64,000 bases of DNA from Sporothrix humicola (taxonomy: Eukaryota > Ascomycota > Sordariomycetes > Ophiostomatales > Ophiostomataceae), in NCBI GenBank assembly GCA_021396245.1, contig WNYE01000092.1, positions 1-64,000 on the forward strand. Direction: 5' to 3'. Under the pieces are notes generated by a model that saw only the letters and a program-made list of their open reading frames with translations, searched no databases and had not been told where the DNA came from. Made by a program: the position numbers and the translations under genes. Each line of letters starts with the position of its first letter. The stretch's first letter is position 1. This document shows, one piece after another, positions 42,362 through 52,875 of this stretch.

Positions 42362-43735
42362 ATGTCGACAGCATCCACCGAGGCGGCCTCTGCCCCCGCC
42401 CAGCACACAATGCAACAGCCGGCCAGCGTCACCGTCGTCGCCCACGAGGGGCTGGGCCCGGCGCCCGAGTCCGCCCAGAGCAAGCCGCACCACGTCCTCA
42501 ACGCCGACGGCTCGACGCAAAAGTTCCGCAACCCGCACTCGTCGTTTGTCGACGGTCTGGGCCCGGCCGGCTCTTTGGGCCCCTTTGGCTTCTTCAAGGT
42601 GCTGGGCACCTTTGTCCGCTACCGCTGGCAGGGCAAGCTCGAGAGCCCCGACACGACGCCGCCGACCGTCACTGTGCGCAAGCCCACTTTCCTGCCGACG
42701 CGCTTCCCGGACAACGACCCCTCCAAAAAGCACCCGCTGCGCGCCACCTGGCTCGGCCATGCGTGCTACTACATTGAGTTCCCGACGGGCTTGCGCGTCT
42801 TGTTCGACCCCGTCTTCGAGGACCGATGCTCGCCCATGACGTTCTTGGGCCCCAAGCGGTTCACGCCGGCGCCGTGCATTTTGTCCGACCTACCAGCCGT
42901 CGATGCCGTCGTGATCAGCCACAGTCACTATGATCACTTATCGGGTCCGTCCGTCCAGACGATTCGCCAGCACCACCCGCGCGCGCACTTTTTCGTCGGC
43001 CTGGGCCTGGCCGACTGGTTCAAGAACGCCGGCATCAAGGAGGTCACCGAGCTCGACTGGTGGCAAGATGCCGAGGCGACGGTGACTCTGGGGCCGGTGG
43101 GCGAGAATGCGCCTAAGAAGTCGACGTCGTCGTCGGCCCGCCCGTCGTCGGTGGCGTCGGCTGCGGCTCCCAACATTGCCCCTCTCAAGGCCCTCATCAG
43201 CTGCCTCCCCAGCCAGCACACCTCCGCCCGCTCCCCTTTTGACCGCGACCATACGCTGTGGTGCAGCTGGGCCGTCTCGTCGGGCGGCAAGTCGGTCTAT
43301 TTCGGCGGCGATACGGGCTACCGCACCGTCGACAAGGACCACGAGGAAATCGAGGCGAGCGTCAAGGACCCGTCCGATCTTGCTGCGGTCCACGCCGCCG
43401 ACGATGCTGTGAGGGCCCAGCGCATCGGCTGCCCCGATTTTGCCCACATTGGCTCCTTGCGGGGCCCGTTCGACGTCGGTCTGCTGCCCATCGGCGCGTA
43501 CAAGCCGCGCACCCTGTTTTCCGGCATGCACGCCGATCCCGTCGATGCCGTCGATATTTTCAGGGACACAAAGTGCCGCCGCGCCATGGGCATCCACTGG
43601 GGCACCTGGGCGCTGACAACCGAGCCCGTGCTGGAGCCGCCGGCCAAGCTCAAAGAGGCGCTCAAACGCCGCGGGCTGCCGGAGACGGGCGTTTTCGATG
43701 TCTGCGAGATCGGCGAGAGTCGAGAGTTTGAGTGA
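42362..43735 (+). CDS. NAPE-PLD/Fmp30-like metallo-beta-lactamase-fold phospholipase
   Basis: Intronless, 457 residues from the ATG at 42362. Zinc hydrolase cleaving N-acyl-phosphatidylethanolamine to N-acylethanolamine and phosphatidate in the animal family; yeast Fmp30 is the mitochondrial counterpart linked to cardiolipin upkeep. The binuclear zinc ligands can be placed: HSHYDH (His187, His189, Asp191, His192), His286 (PSQHTS), Asp317 (GGDTGY) and His412 (GIHWGTW). The GHACYYIEF block (132-140) and the LLPIGAYKPR block (374-383) are also family hallmarks. A Ser/Ala-rich insert at about 250-272 separates strands and is probably a loop. The N-terminal 100 residues are not a clear mitochondrial presequence, so location is uncertain. 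Confidence 0.9.
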   Translation: MSTASTEAASAPAQHTMQQPASVTVVAHEGLGPAPESAQSKPHHVLNADGSTQKFRNPHSSFVDGLGPAGSLGPFGFFKVLGTFVRYRWQGKLESPDTTPPTVTVRKPTFLPTRFPDNDPSKKHPLRATWLGHACYYIEFPTGLRVLFDPVFEDRCSPMTFLGPKRFTPAPCILSDLPAVDAVVISHSHYDHLSGPSVQTIRQHHPRAHFFVGLGLADWFKNAGIKEVTELDWWQDAEATVTLGPVGENAPKKSTSSSARPSSVASAAAPNIAPLKALISCLPSQHTSARSPFDRDHTLWCSWAVSSGGKSVYFGGDTGYRTVDKDHEEIEASVKDPSDLAAVHAADDAVRAQRIGCPDFAHIGSLRGPFDVGLLPIGAYKPRTLFSGMHADPVDAVDIFRDTKCRRAMGIHWGTWALTTEPVLEPPAKLKEALKRRGLPETGVFDVCEIGESREFE

Positions 43736-44331
43736 CAGTGAGGGAGAAGAGTGATGAGAGATAAAAAAGGAAGAGAAGGGAAAGAGAGACGACAACATTT
43801 TAGTACAAACACAGACATCGCTTTGGAATCATGTTGGACAGGCAGGGGCATGATGTCAGAAAATATGTGGGGCGTCGACTGCCGCTGTCCAAGAGTTCAC
43901 CGCACATCACCTCTCACTCTCATCTCTCCTCCAACGGCCAGTCCAACGGGCCGGCATTTGCTTTTCTGTTCTTCATTTTTCGGGAATCCGAAAGAGAGAA
44001 AGGAAAGAAAGAAAACAGTGTCAAGTTGGGCACTGTGTAATATACCAGTTTATTTTCATTGTTTACTTTTCGTTTCATTTTGGATCAGCTGTTTCCTACT
44101 CATGTCATTACGAACAAGCTGAAGATTTGGCAAGTTTTTGCGATTTGTCGTTTCGAGGTTGCATTGGAGTCTACGAGATCACGGGGATGCAGGATATGTC
44201 TTGTTTTTGTCTGCATTTATTTGGATCTTTTTCGATCTTATTTGAATTGATTATCTATTCATTCCATTTGATTTCCATTTCCATATTTCATTTCAGCTCT
44301 TTTGAACTGTATTTTGCTTCTCCCTCACCCC
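43736..44331. other. Intergenic region between convergent genes
   Basis: About 0.6 kb, T-rich on the plus strand toward the right. It serves as 3' flank of both neighbours. No gene seen. Confidence 0.55.
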
Positions 44332-46260
44332 TCACGCATACGGCGTCAGCCCTGCCTCTTGTGCCTTGATCTGCAGGGCCAGCAGCTGGCTAAAGTACCG
44401 CGCCAGCGCAAGGTTGCCGCCCATGTACCAGTAGCCCGGCTGCCCGGTGCCGCGCCACATTGTGCGGAACTCGCCCTCCTGGTCAAAGCCCCAGACGTCC
44501 CGTGTGGCGCTGGCAATCTTGTCGCCAAACAGAATCTTGGTCTGCGTGCGCATGTTCTGGTAGCCCGTGGCGAACACCACAATGTCGGCGGGCAGCTGCA
44601 CGCCGTCGTTCATCTCGAGGCCCGTGGCCGTCACCTGCTTGATACTCTGGCCCGACTTGACCTTGATCTTGCCCTCGATGATCAGCTGGCTGGCGCCGAC
44701 GTCAATGTAGTAGCCGCCGCCGCGCTGGAAGTACTTGTAGAAGAGGCCGGCGCCGTCGGTGCCGCGGTCGAGGTTGAAGCCGACTTTCTGCAAGCCGTTC
44801 AGCAGCTCCGTGTCGTGCTCAATCTCGAGCGTCGTGGCCTGGACCTGGACGGCCTTTGAAAGGTTGGTGGGGGCACTCCACAGCAGCAGATCGGCGTCGT
44901 CGACGGGCAGCTTGGCCTGCACGCCCTCCGAGTAGAGTGCGCCCAGACCAATCTCGGCAATGGCCTTGGACGACACGACACACGTCGACGAGCGCTGCAC
45001 AATCGTGACATCGTAGCCGTTCTCGTACAGATCCTGCGCGATATCGTGGCCGGAGTTGCACGAGCCGACGACGACGGCGCGGCGCACCGCGTTGGGGTTG
45101 TTCTCGGGCGGCGGCTTGGCACCCGGGAACTCGGAGCTGTGGCACAGCAGCTCGCCCTTGAAGGAGCCGACCCCGGGCACCTCGGGCATGTTCTTCTTGC
45201 CCGAGTGGCCGGTGGCCTGGACAATGTGCTGCGGGTGGAAGGTGCGGGTCTCCTTGGCACCCGTGGCCGCATGCGTTCTCTCGAGGGTGACGTTGTAGCG
45301 CTTGGCGGCGGCGTCATACTCCAAGCTCTTGATCTCGGTGCGGGTCCACACGTTCAGCTCTAGCAGCGAAACGTAGGCCTCGAAGAAATCGCCCAGCTTG
45401 TCCTTGGGCGTAAAGATGGGCCAAAAGGCCGGGAAGTTCATGTAGGGCATGTGGTCGAACCAGATGGGGTCGTGCAGCACGAGCTGGCGGTAGCGGTTGC
45501 GCCAGTTGTCGCCGACGCGCTGCTCGCGGTCAACCACAAGTGTCTTGACGCCGAGCATCTTGAGGCGGGCGGCAATTGTGAGACCGCCCTGGCCGGCGCC
45601 CAGTACCAGGACCGACGGCTCGACGCCCTTGAACTCGACGTCCTCGTCGCGCTGCTCGCGCCAGTTCTTCATGTTGCGGCCACCGCCGTGGCTGGCGCCG
45701 AGTGGCCGGCGCGGGCCCAGCGGCTGCTCATAGCCCGTGAGCTCGCGCAGCACCGTGTAGTTCGCCCAGACCTTCCACGAGCTCGAGGCCTTGTCATAGA
45801 CGATGCGCAGAATACCGCGGCCGGTGCCGACGGTGCTCTGGAACGTCGTGTAGGCCACAACACACGGGCTCTTCCCAAAGGCATCGAGGGCGCCAACGGC
45901 CGGCGCGCGCTGCGGCTCGGACTCGTCGACGGCAAAGCTCGTGAGCTGCTGGGCAGCCGACGAGACGGTCAGGAACTCGGCAATCTTGGCCGGGCCCTGG
46001 ACGGTGCGGAAGTCCCACGAGACGCCCAGGTGGTCGCGCCACTGGCCATCCCCGGTGAAGAGAGAGGACAGCCCCGTGTAGTCTTTGGAGGAGAGCGCCT
46101 TGTTGATGGCGGCCACAACGTCGTTGGCGACCTTGCGGGTATCGGTGCCGTCCGGAATGCTGGTCTCGGGGAACGTGGCGGGCACGACGTTGAACGAGTC
46201 CTTCTCGAGGCGGTTGTCGTGCGGCAGCCGGTCCGCCAACGCAGCAGCAGTGGAGCCCAT
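44332..46260 (-). CDS. FAD-dependent monooxygenase with N-terminal NTF2-like domain
   Basis: Intronless, 642 residues from the ATG at 46260 (MGSTAAALAD); the longer frame upstream lies in the leader. Residues about 43-175 look like an NTF2/SnoaL-like cone fold (AAINKALSSKDYTGL, WRDHLGVSWDF). The rest is a class B flavoprotein monooxygenase: FAD motif GAGQGG (221-226), DNWRNRY (251-257), an ATGHSGKKNMPEVPG linker (about 349-363), NADPH Rossmann motif GSCNSG (399-404), and a late FATGYQNM block. It would use NADPH, FAD and O2 to hydroxylate or Baeyer-Villiger oxidise a small molecule; the substrate is unknown. Fusion of an NTF2-like domain to such enzymes is common in fungi. Confidence 0.92.
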   Translation of the reverse strand: MGSTAAALADRLPHDNRLEKDSFNVVPATFPETSIPDGTDTRKVANDVVAAINKALSSKDYTGLSSLFTGDGQWRDHLGVSWDFRTVQGPAKIAEFLTVSSAAQQLTSFAVDESEPQRAPAVGALDAFGKSPCVVAYTTFQSTVGTGRGILRIVYDKASSSWKVWANYTVLRELTGYEQPLGPRRPLGASHGGGRNMKNWREQRDEDVEFKGVEPSVLVLGAGQGGLTIAARLKMLGVKTLVVDREQRVGDNWRNRYRQLVLHDPIWFDHMPYMNFPAFWPIFTPKDKLGDFFEAYVSLLELNVWTRTEIKSLEYDAAAKRYNVTLERTHAATGAKETRTFHPQHIVQATGHSGKKNMPEVPGVGSFKGELLCHSSEFPGAKPPPENNPNAVRRAVVVGSCNSGHDIAQDLYENGYDVTIVQRSSTCVVSSKAIAEIGLGALYSEGVQAKLPVDDADLLLWSAPTNLSKAVQVQATTLEIEHDTELLNGLQKVGFNLDRGTDGAGLFYKYFQRGGGYYIDVGASQLIIEGKIKVKSGQSIKQVTATGLEMNDGVQLPADIVVFATGYQNMRTQTKILFGDKIASATRDVWGFDQEGEFRTMWRGTGQPGYWYMGGNLALARYFSQLLALQIKAQEAGLTPYA

Positions 46261-48296
46261 GGTGGTGGCGGTGGTGGTTGTGGTTGTAATAGTCTGAGGA
46301 GAAGAGAGTTGGTGATGTTGGGGTATCAAAAAGTCGTGATGTGGAAGACTCCAAAGTATCGTGGGGGCAAGTGTAAATACTGATTTGTGGAACGGCACAG
46401 GCAAGAGAGAGTACAAGAAAGAGCGAACACGGGGTGTCTCCTGTCAGATGGGAAAGTCTGCTCGAGCTTGTGTAATAGTAATCACTTGTTTTGTCTGTTT
46501 GTGTGCGGGTCGATGCTTCCTCTTGGGGAGACGAGGGTGAGGACAAGGAAGGTCCGCCGGGGTTGTGCTTTCCTTTTCTACTGTCCGGAGCTGGCACAGC
46601 TTGCCCGTGTTACCCATTGCCCCCCAGTCCCTCTTTCCTCTTTCCCTTTCCGCGTTGCCCAATTACCCCTCATGACTTTGTGCATTTCTGCATTTTTTGG
46701 TGGAGGAAATATTGATGTACGCCACGAAATGCGGGAAAGGCGCGTTTCTGGCCAGCTGCCCCTGGCTGGGGCAGCTGGTTTGACTGGATAACGCCTACTT
46801 GGATGGCTTGGCCTGGCTGCCAATTACACTTGTCGCAGTCCGCCCGCCCGATTCCCCAGCAAATCACGGAATCTAGGATCGGAACTGCTCCACACTCCGA
46901 GGCAAAGACGAAAGAGGGAAGACGAAATGCTAATGGGGGACAAGGCGATTCTCAGTAGTGGCAGTCTGTGTGGTTTGTGCGGGGGATTGGCGGAGTGGCC
47001 AGGAGGGGACATGTGGGCAGCCCCATCTGGACTTGGGGAACATCGACTCGCGCCAATTTCATGCCTGTCTGGAGAATGGGAATAACGAAGAGAATCTGCT
47101 CCCTGTCTCCTGTGTAAAGAAGTCTGGGCGGAGCGGAGCCGCATTGAGCTTTATGGACAATGATAACGGTAACTAACGGTAAATAAAGGCGTGCATTCGC
47201 CGGGTGGTATTCAAGGCAGGAACGGCCACACAGGAACGTAGGTGGTTGTTCCTTCCGTGATTACGGTCTGTGGCTTCGCCTGGCCATTCATGGTGCATGT
47301 GTTTGACGACGCAATCGCGCCTTCCCCCTTCCCCCTTCCCCTTTCCCCATTCCCCCATATCTCCATATTTTCCCTCTCCAGAATTCCCCAGATAGGCAAT
47401 TCTGCAGTCCTGGGGCAAAGGGCGTCGACGACAACTGTGGAGTGCCGGTCTGGCGGAAGACACAAGGCACTGGCCAATGGCGAGAATACGCCGATTCCGT
47501 CGCCAGGGACAGGAACAGAAGCTCCTTAAGAAAGGACCGTTATGGCTATGAGCTGGAAATAACAAAAAGGCATAAAGGAAGGCGCCGCCCACACTGGCGT
47601 CGACGCTCGTGGGGAAAGACCAGAGAGGAAAGACTGGGCAGGAAAGAGTGACGTTGACGTTGAAATGAGGGGAAGCTCCTGCTCAGTGTGGTCCTTCCCT
47701 TTTGCGGAGACGTGCCACCGATCTTCGCGGGGAGCCTATCCTGTGTCCGGTGGGTCGTATTGAGGCCCTTGAAGACGGAAATATGAGACCCAAGACCCAG
47801 GACCCAAAGCATACAGTGCGAGACGGTGGGATCATACAGTCCGTCGGGAATCCAACGACCAACAGCCTCTTTTTGGTGCATCCCTCGACTCCAAATCTGA
47901 CAGTGATTCAGTGCACCCAATTGGTGGGGCCAAATCACGGTTTACGGTAGACGGTGGCTGCAGGAGGCAGGTACGCTTTTAACGGAGCTCAACGTAAGCA
48001 GTAAGAGGACGAAAAAAAAAAAAAACGTCGTGAGAGAGGACGGAAAACGAGACGAGAAGGAGCGAACGGAGACAACTTTCCTTCTCTTCCTTTTTATCTC
48101 TGATAAACGGAGTCAATCCTTTCTTATTCTCGTCTTTTTATCTGCAGTCCGGTCCGATCTCCGTCCGATGCACATCTTTGAAAGACCTTCCCCATCCCCC
48201 TCCTTTGATCTGTTCCTGAATTTTACATCTTTTCGATGAACCATTTCAGTCAATCGAATTCGACACCATAGAATCCCAGATCCGACCCGACATAGA
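46261..48296. other. Intergenic region, divergent promoters
   Basis: About 2 kb between divergently transcribed genes. Simple C/T repeats (CCTTCCCC type) at about 47318-47360, an A13 run near 48010, and several short frames without support. No gene seen. Confidence 0.55.
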
Positions 48297-49302
48297 ATGA
48301 GCCGGGCCTTGACACGATTGACACTGAGACGCGCCTGCCGAACACTGCCACTAGCTACAGTTACTGCTACAGCTACTGCCACAGCCGCTGCCGCACCTTC
48401 CATGCATCCCTTCTTCCACTACCTCCACTACACCAGCACGCCAATTGCAGCTGCACTTCCAAATCGAGTCCAACGCGCTTCCCTTTCCACCACTCCGCCC
48501 AACATGTCACAATCACAAGGTACGTTCCGCCACTCTCATCTCTGGTGCAAGTCGGCTACTAACACTGGGCTTGCCAGCCCCCGCTGTGCCGGAGACGCCT
48601 GCGGCTTTGATCGAGGTCTTTCGCCGCGCCGAGGCCGCCCTCAAGCCGACGATCCTCGGCCCAGACGACCGCTGGTACATTGTCGTCATCTCGTGCATGG
48701 TCGCCGGCCCGGACCCGGAAGCGGCATCCCACCTCTACGCCTACCTCGTCAGTCAGCCGGCCTACCAGACGTCGGAGGCCCGCAAGGCCCTCGTGCGCCG
48801 TTTGAGAGAGGCGCTCGTCAAGGCCGTCTCGATCGTCGGCGTCTGCAAGCCGCTCGAGGCCATCCTCGCCATCAGCGCCATTGAGCGCCCCGAGGACAAG
48901 GACTACTCCGAGACGCGCGCCGACTGGCAGTGCGACGATGCCAACCTGACCCGGGCCATGGAGTGGTACGCCAAGATCTACAAGCACAACGCGTCGGACA
49001 CCTTGGGGTTGTTTGACGCCCACAAGGACTTTATCTGGCTCAGCAAGCACATTACGTACGGCCTGTATCTGGGCGACCGCCAGGTCTTGGACGACCTCGA
49101 CACGGAAATGGTCGTGTTCCCCGCCATCATGTCACAGAATCTCAAGACAGAGACGTGGTGGCACATCCGCGGCACGCGGCGCGTGGGCGTGTCCAACGCC
49201 GACACCAAGATCCTGTACGACGTGATCAAGGACATCAACAAGCACTTTGGCGTCGAGCTCAACAAGGTGCCGACCGTCGACGAGGTGGAGCACGACGTGT
49301 AG
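48297..49302 (+). CDS. AhpD/carboxymuconolactone decarboxylase-like protein
   Basis: Model: join of 48297-48519 and 48578-49302, 315 residues. The 58-bp intron (GTACGT, TACTAAC branch, TTGCCAG) splits the Ala codon after MSQSQ. Exon 1 gives an Arg/Ala/Thr-rich leader without acids (MSRALTRLTLRRACRTLPL), typical of mitochondrial import. A second Met at residue 70 (MSQSQ) just before the splice would give a leaderless form. The body is all-helical and resembles fungal AhpD/CMD-like proteins (WYIVVISCMVAG, VKAVSIVGVCKPLEAI). The CxxC redox pair of true AhpD is absent (GVCKPLE keeps one Cys), so the reaction is unknown. Family call is by general pattern. Confidence 0.78.
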
Positions 49303-50232
49303 ACGATGATGGGGAGACGGGAGTCCAAGACATAGACGATACAGGTTGGCGTTTGATTAGAGACCATCTAGATGACAGCTTAAATTTACGTTTTTATGCA
49401 TACGTCGTATATTTTTGTGCGCAGTCAATTTTCACGTCAGGTTGCATTCAGTAATACAGAAACTTCCGAATTCGGATGACACGATATGCTGCATTGCCTA
49501 TTGGTCGACAGGGGCTGAAGGCGCGTGAGATTGCGGTGAGATCACAACTTTCTCGTATTTTAGTCATACACAGAGTAGTCATCAGGAGCTTGAGTACCAT
49601 CATGGATTACCACGGCATTTGATCGCCTGCATACTAGTCCACTTGACACTCCACACGACTAAAAGAACTTGATATTGCCAGAGTTGGCATACAGGTGTAT
49701 GACAAGGTTATTATCGTCTTCAATCTTGATGCCCGTCGAGCTTGCCTCGGCGGGTAGCCACCTAGACGGAGTAGGACCTTGATGACGAAGTTACCTATCG
49801 CCGCCTACCTAATGAGACACCAGAGAGAAGAACAAGGGCGTATAAAAGGGGGCCTTGAGATATCTGGGTGTATCCGATTTGGCAATATTTCTACGCCTCT
49901 ATTCCTCTTTTCACCGCAGAACTATAGCACGGTATGCTATCATCCAGCACACGAAGAACGAAACACACCACCACCTGATTCACGATCGATTGTCTTGTTC
50001 CAAAGACATAGTTTTGTCTCTGTAAGTCCAGCATGTGCGACGAATATTACCAGATGTGCCCCCGGTGCTTTGCTCTAGTTAACATCGCATTTCTTGCATG
50101 TGGTCGGCGGGGAATGTGCGGTCCGCCCCATAGGCTCTGCGCATTTGCCGATAATCTATGTGCATCTTGTGCACCTGGTGCGAACAGTATGTATTACCGC
50201 CGGTTTTGGTGAGGCCAACAAGGACCACAACG

Positions 50233-50268
<36 letters not shown>

Positions 50269-50769
50269 ATGACCTAAAGTGGTTGAATTTAAGGTTTAGT
50301 TAGTGCCACCGATAAAGAATAACACGATTAAGTTTACCATTGTTTGGGGACACACAGGACAGCGCAGGTCAAGTATAAGTGCTCTCGTCGGCTGTGCTTA
50401 GTAGTATATCTAAGATAGGGCAAACTATCGCCACCCTTACCACCATAGGAAGGGGAGCTAGATGGTCGTTGTGATACACATGACTCAGAGCTATATTTTT
50501 CACAGCGTCTTTCGGTGAGGCTCAAGTACTAACACTAGTATTTATATGCATACCTGGCTTTCGCACACCGGTTGGACGCGGAATAAAATATTATTATGTG
50601 CGCTGCAAAAAGAGCCGTTCATATAAATTGCCAACCCTGCCCTGGAAGCCATCTGGCAATATTCAAAATTTTGCCATCACCATAATATACCGCAAAGGTC
50701 GAACGGGACAACAAAACAAATCGAATATCCCCACCACAGCACATATCCAAAGAGCAACTACATTCAGCC
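49303..50769. other. Intergenic region
   Basis: About 1.5 kb. It contains an isolated TATAAAAG at 49841-49848 with no convincing frame after it, and an A32 run at 50233-50264. No gene seen. Confidence 0.5.
50233..50264 (+). repeat. A32 homopolymer
   Basis: 32 uninterrupted A residues. It could be a simple expansion or the tail of a decayed retroposed sequence; no target-site duplication was found by eye. Confidence 0.85.
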
Positions 50770-51384
50770 ATGTCTCCATCACCAACAACACCCCCACCGC
50801 GCACACCGAAGACCTGGTCTCCGGTGGTGATTTCCGGCCCGTCGGGCGTCGGCAAGGGCACGCTCATCCTGAGCCTGTACAAACGCCACCCCGGCCTTTT
50901 TACAAAATGCGTCTCGCACACGACACGCGCGCCGCGACCCGGCGAGGTCGACAGCCGCGACTACAAGTTTGTCACGCGCGAAGCGTTCTCCATCCTGACC
51001 AAGCTGGGCAAGTTTATCGAGTACACCGAGTTTAGCGGAAACATGTACGGGACATCCAAGGCGGCCCTTCAGAAGCACAGCGAAGGGCAAATCCTACTGC
51101 TCGACATTGACGTCAACGGCGTCGAGACTCTGCGTGGCGACGCAACGTTGACGTCCAAGGTCCAGCCGCGATGCGTGTTTGTCCGCACCCGAAGCACCGA
51201 GACTCTCGAGCAAAGGCTGCGCGGGCGCGGCACCGAAGACGACGACAAGATCGAGCAGCGGTTGGCACGGGCCATGGAGGAGCTGGATGTGGTCGAGGCA
51301 CGGCCGTCGCTCTTTGACAAGATCATCTACAATGAGAATTTGGAGGATGCCATCCGCGAATTGGATGACTTTATTTTCGAATAA
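50770..51384 (+). CDS. GUK1: Guanylate kinase
   Basis: Intronless, 204 residues. Catalyses ATP + GMP to ADP + GDP, needed for nucleotide pools and, through GDP-mannose, for glycosylation. P-loop GPSGVGKGT (23-31), GMP-binding SHTTRAPRPGE, IEYTEFSGNMYGTS, and the LLLDIDVNGVE block are all present; a lid Arg-rich segment (RLRGRGTED) follows. Length matches the yeast enzyme (187 residues) plus a Pro/Thr-rich N-terminus of 15 residues. No mitochondrial leader is seen, so the enzyme is likely cytosolic. Small departures (TEF for the usual A(E/Q)F, VNG for the usual MQG) suggest moderate divergence. Confidence 0.95.
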   Translation: MSPSPTTPPPRTPKTWSPVVISGPSGVGKGTLILSLYKRHPGLFTKCVSHTTRAPRPGEVDSRDYKFVTREAFSILTKLGKFIEYTEFSGNMYGTSKAALQKHSEGQILLLDIDVNGVETLRGDATLTSKVQPRCVFVRTRSTETLEQRLRGRGTEDDDKIEQRLARAMEELDVVEARPSLFDKIIYNENLEDAIRELDDFIFE

Positions 51385-52875
51385 GCTTTGGAACTTGCGG
51401 GACGATATTGTCTGTTATTGTTTATTGTCGCAAAGAATGAAGGGCTGGAGGAATAACGGTGGGGGTTCTCTCACACGTTTTTCTTCTCCCGGGCGAGCGT
51501 TCTATTCTGATTGACACCCACTTGTATTCTATTTAATCCTATTCTACACCACCCTGTTTTATTCGTTTCTGCACTACTAGAAGAAGACCATTCGTGAGTA
51601 TGAAGATGGAGGGCACGCACTGTGCTACGAGACTCATACCATTTATACATGCGGACGATAATTTTGTCGGTGGATTGTGACCTTTAGCATTCTGTACGGT
51701 TTTGAATTTTGAATTTATGGTTTTTTGTGCGGCATGCATCAGCAGCAACTAGAATGGCGGCACCTCTCTCAGCGTCCACCGATTCCTTTGGCATGGATTT
51801 CTGCCTAATGCCACATACGACCGTCCAGATCTCCGTAACCAGGGTTCGCCAACGGACACAAGTGTTCCGGGGCAAAGTACTCCGTACTCCATAGATTGTC
51901 GAGATACGGAGTACGACGTACTTTGCGGCGATGTAATTATTAGAGTGATTAGTCAGAATTATTGGTGCCTCCAAATCAGGCTCTAAAACAGGAAGTGTGG
52001 GGTCAGGCAAGGCGAGGGGGTAGACGGTGGATTTGGGGGGTAAACGAAACATGAACAAAGAAAGGCGAAAAAGAAGTGTGAATGGTTAATATTTTTATCA
52101 ATCAATCACATTCGTACGCATCTGCGTTTTACCTTGTTTTCCACCGTCGTTTGCCACAGGATTCTCTTGATCTTGTGGCTAAAGCTAAGTTGTCCTGACC
52201 ATCAGCGAAGGTCAGGGAAGTTGACCAAAATCTATCTCACACAAAGGCCTGTGGGTGGGTTGTGGCTGTGTGTGGCGGTGCACGCCATCAGCTTGTAACT
52301 CCCTGTGCCGAAAGGTCCGCGAGATTTGAGTTGAAAGTTATGCACCGCCACAGAAGCCACAGAACCACAGAACCACAGAAGCAATTGTTACCCCTGAGGT
52401 CAGTTGACCAGCACCATTCCTAGACGCCCGCACAAGTTTTGACTGCGGACATCATGACAAGACACCTACAGCACATTTGACAGCATGGCCAACACGGCCA
52501 GCTCAGACGAATCTCGGCCTTGGCTCTGCATCACGCAGGGTCGTTGTCGGCTATGCCAATTCTGCCTCGTTGATAACGAGCGCGTAATAGCCAGTGAGTT
52601 TCTAGCCTTGCGAACCCCGATTTGAAAGACGAGTTATCTAGCAATACACAGAGGTCGGGCAGAATGCAATCTCCCGTGAGTTTCCATTTCGGCGCGGTAG
52701 CAGATTTCATGACGATTTGAGTGACGTCCAGATTCACATGTGCTGCCGGTGGCAATGCGATTACGGCGATAGCGTCACCTTTTGCATGCATCCCGCCTGC
52801 TACAGCTTCCGGTTGTCCCCAATATCGGCCGAGTTCCTCATTTCGACCGTACACAGTTCTTCGTTTTCGCCGTCC
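51385..52875. other. Intergenic region
   Basis: About 1.5 kb between genes of the same direction. It has one clear hairpin (51873-51925, listed separately). The F-box gene may begin within its last 140 bp if an upstream ATG is used. No other gene seen. Confidence 0.5.
51873..51925. repeat. 18-bp inverted repeat (GTACTCC hairpin)
   Basis: CAAAGTACTCCGTACTCC (51873-51890) and GGAGTACGACGTACTTTG (51908-51925) are reverse complements except for two positions, separated by 17 bp. Each arm is itself a GTAC-rich partial palindrome. It may be a small foldback or MITE-like remnant. Confidence 0.75.

Noticed and set aside
41940..42839. 299-codon plus-strand frame
   Set aside because: Overlaps the start of the NAPE-PLD-like gene in another phase; the sequence becomes Ser/Pro/Arg-rich noise where the real gene begins.
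45451..46383. 310-codon plus-strand frame
   Set aside because: Antisense shadow of the flavin monooxygenase.
49841..49848. TATAAAAG as promoter of a gene
   Set aside because: No plausible coding frame or leader follows within several hundred bases.
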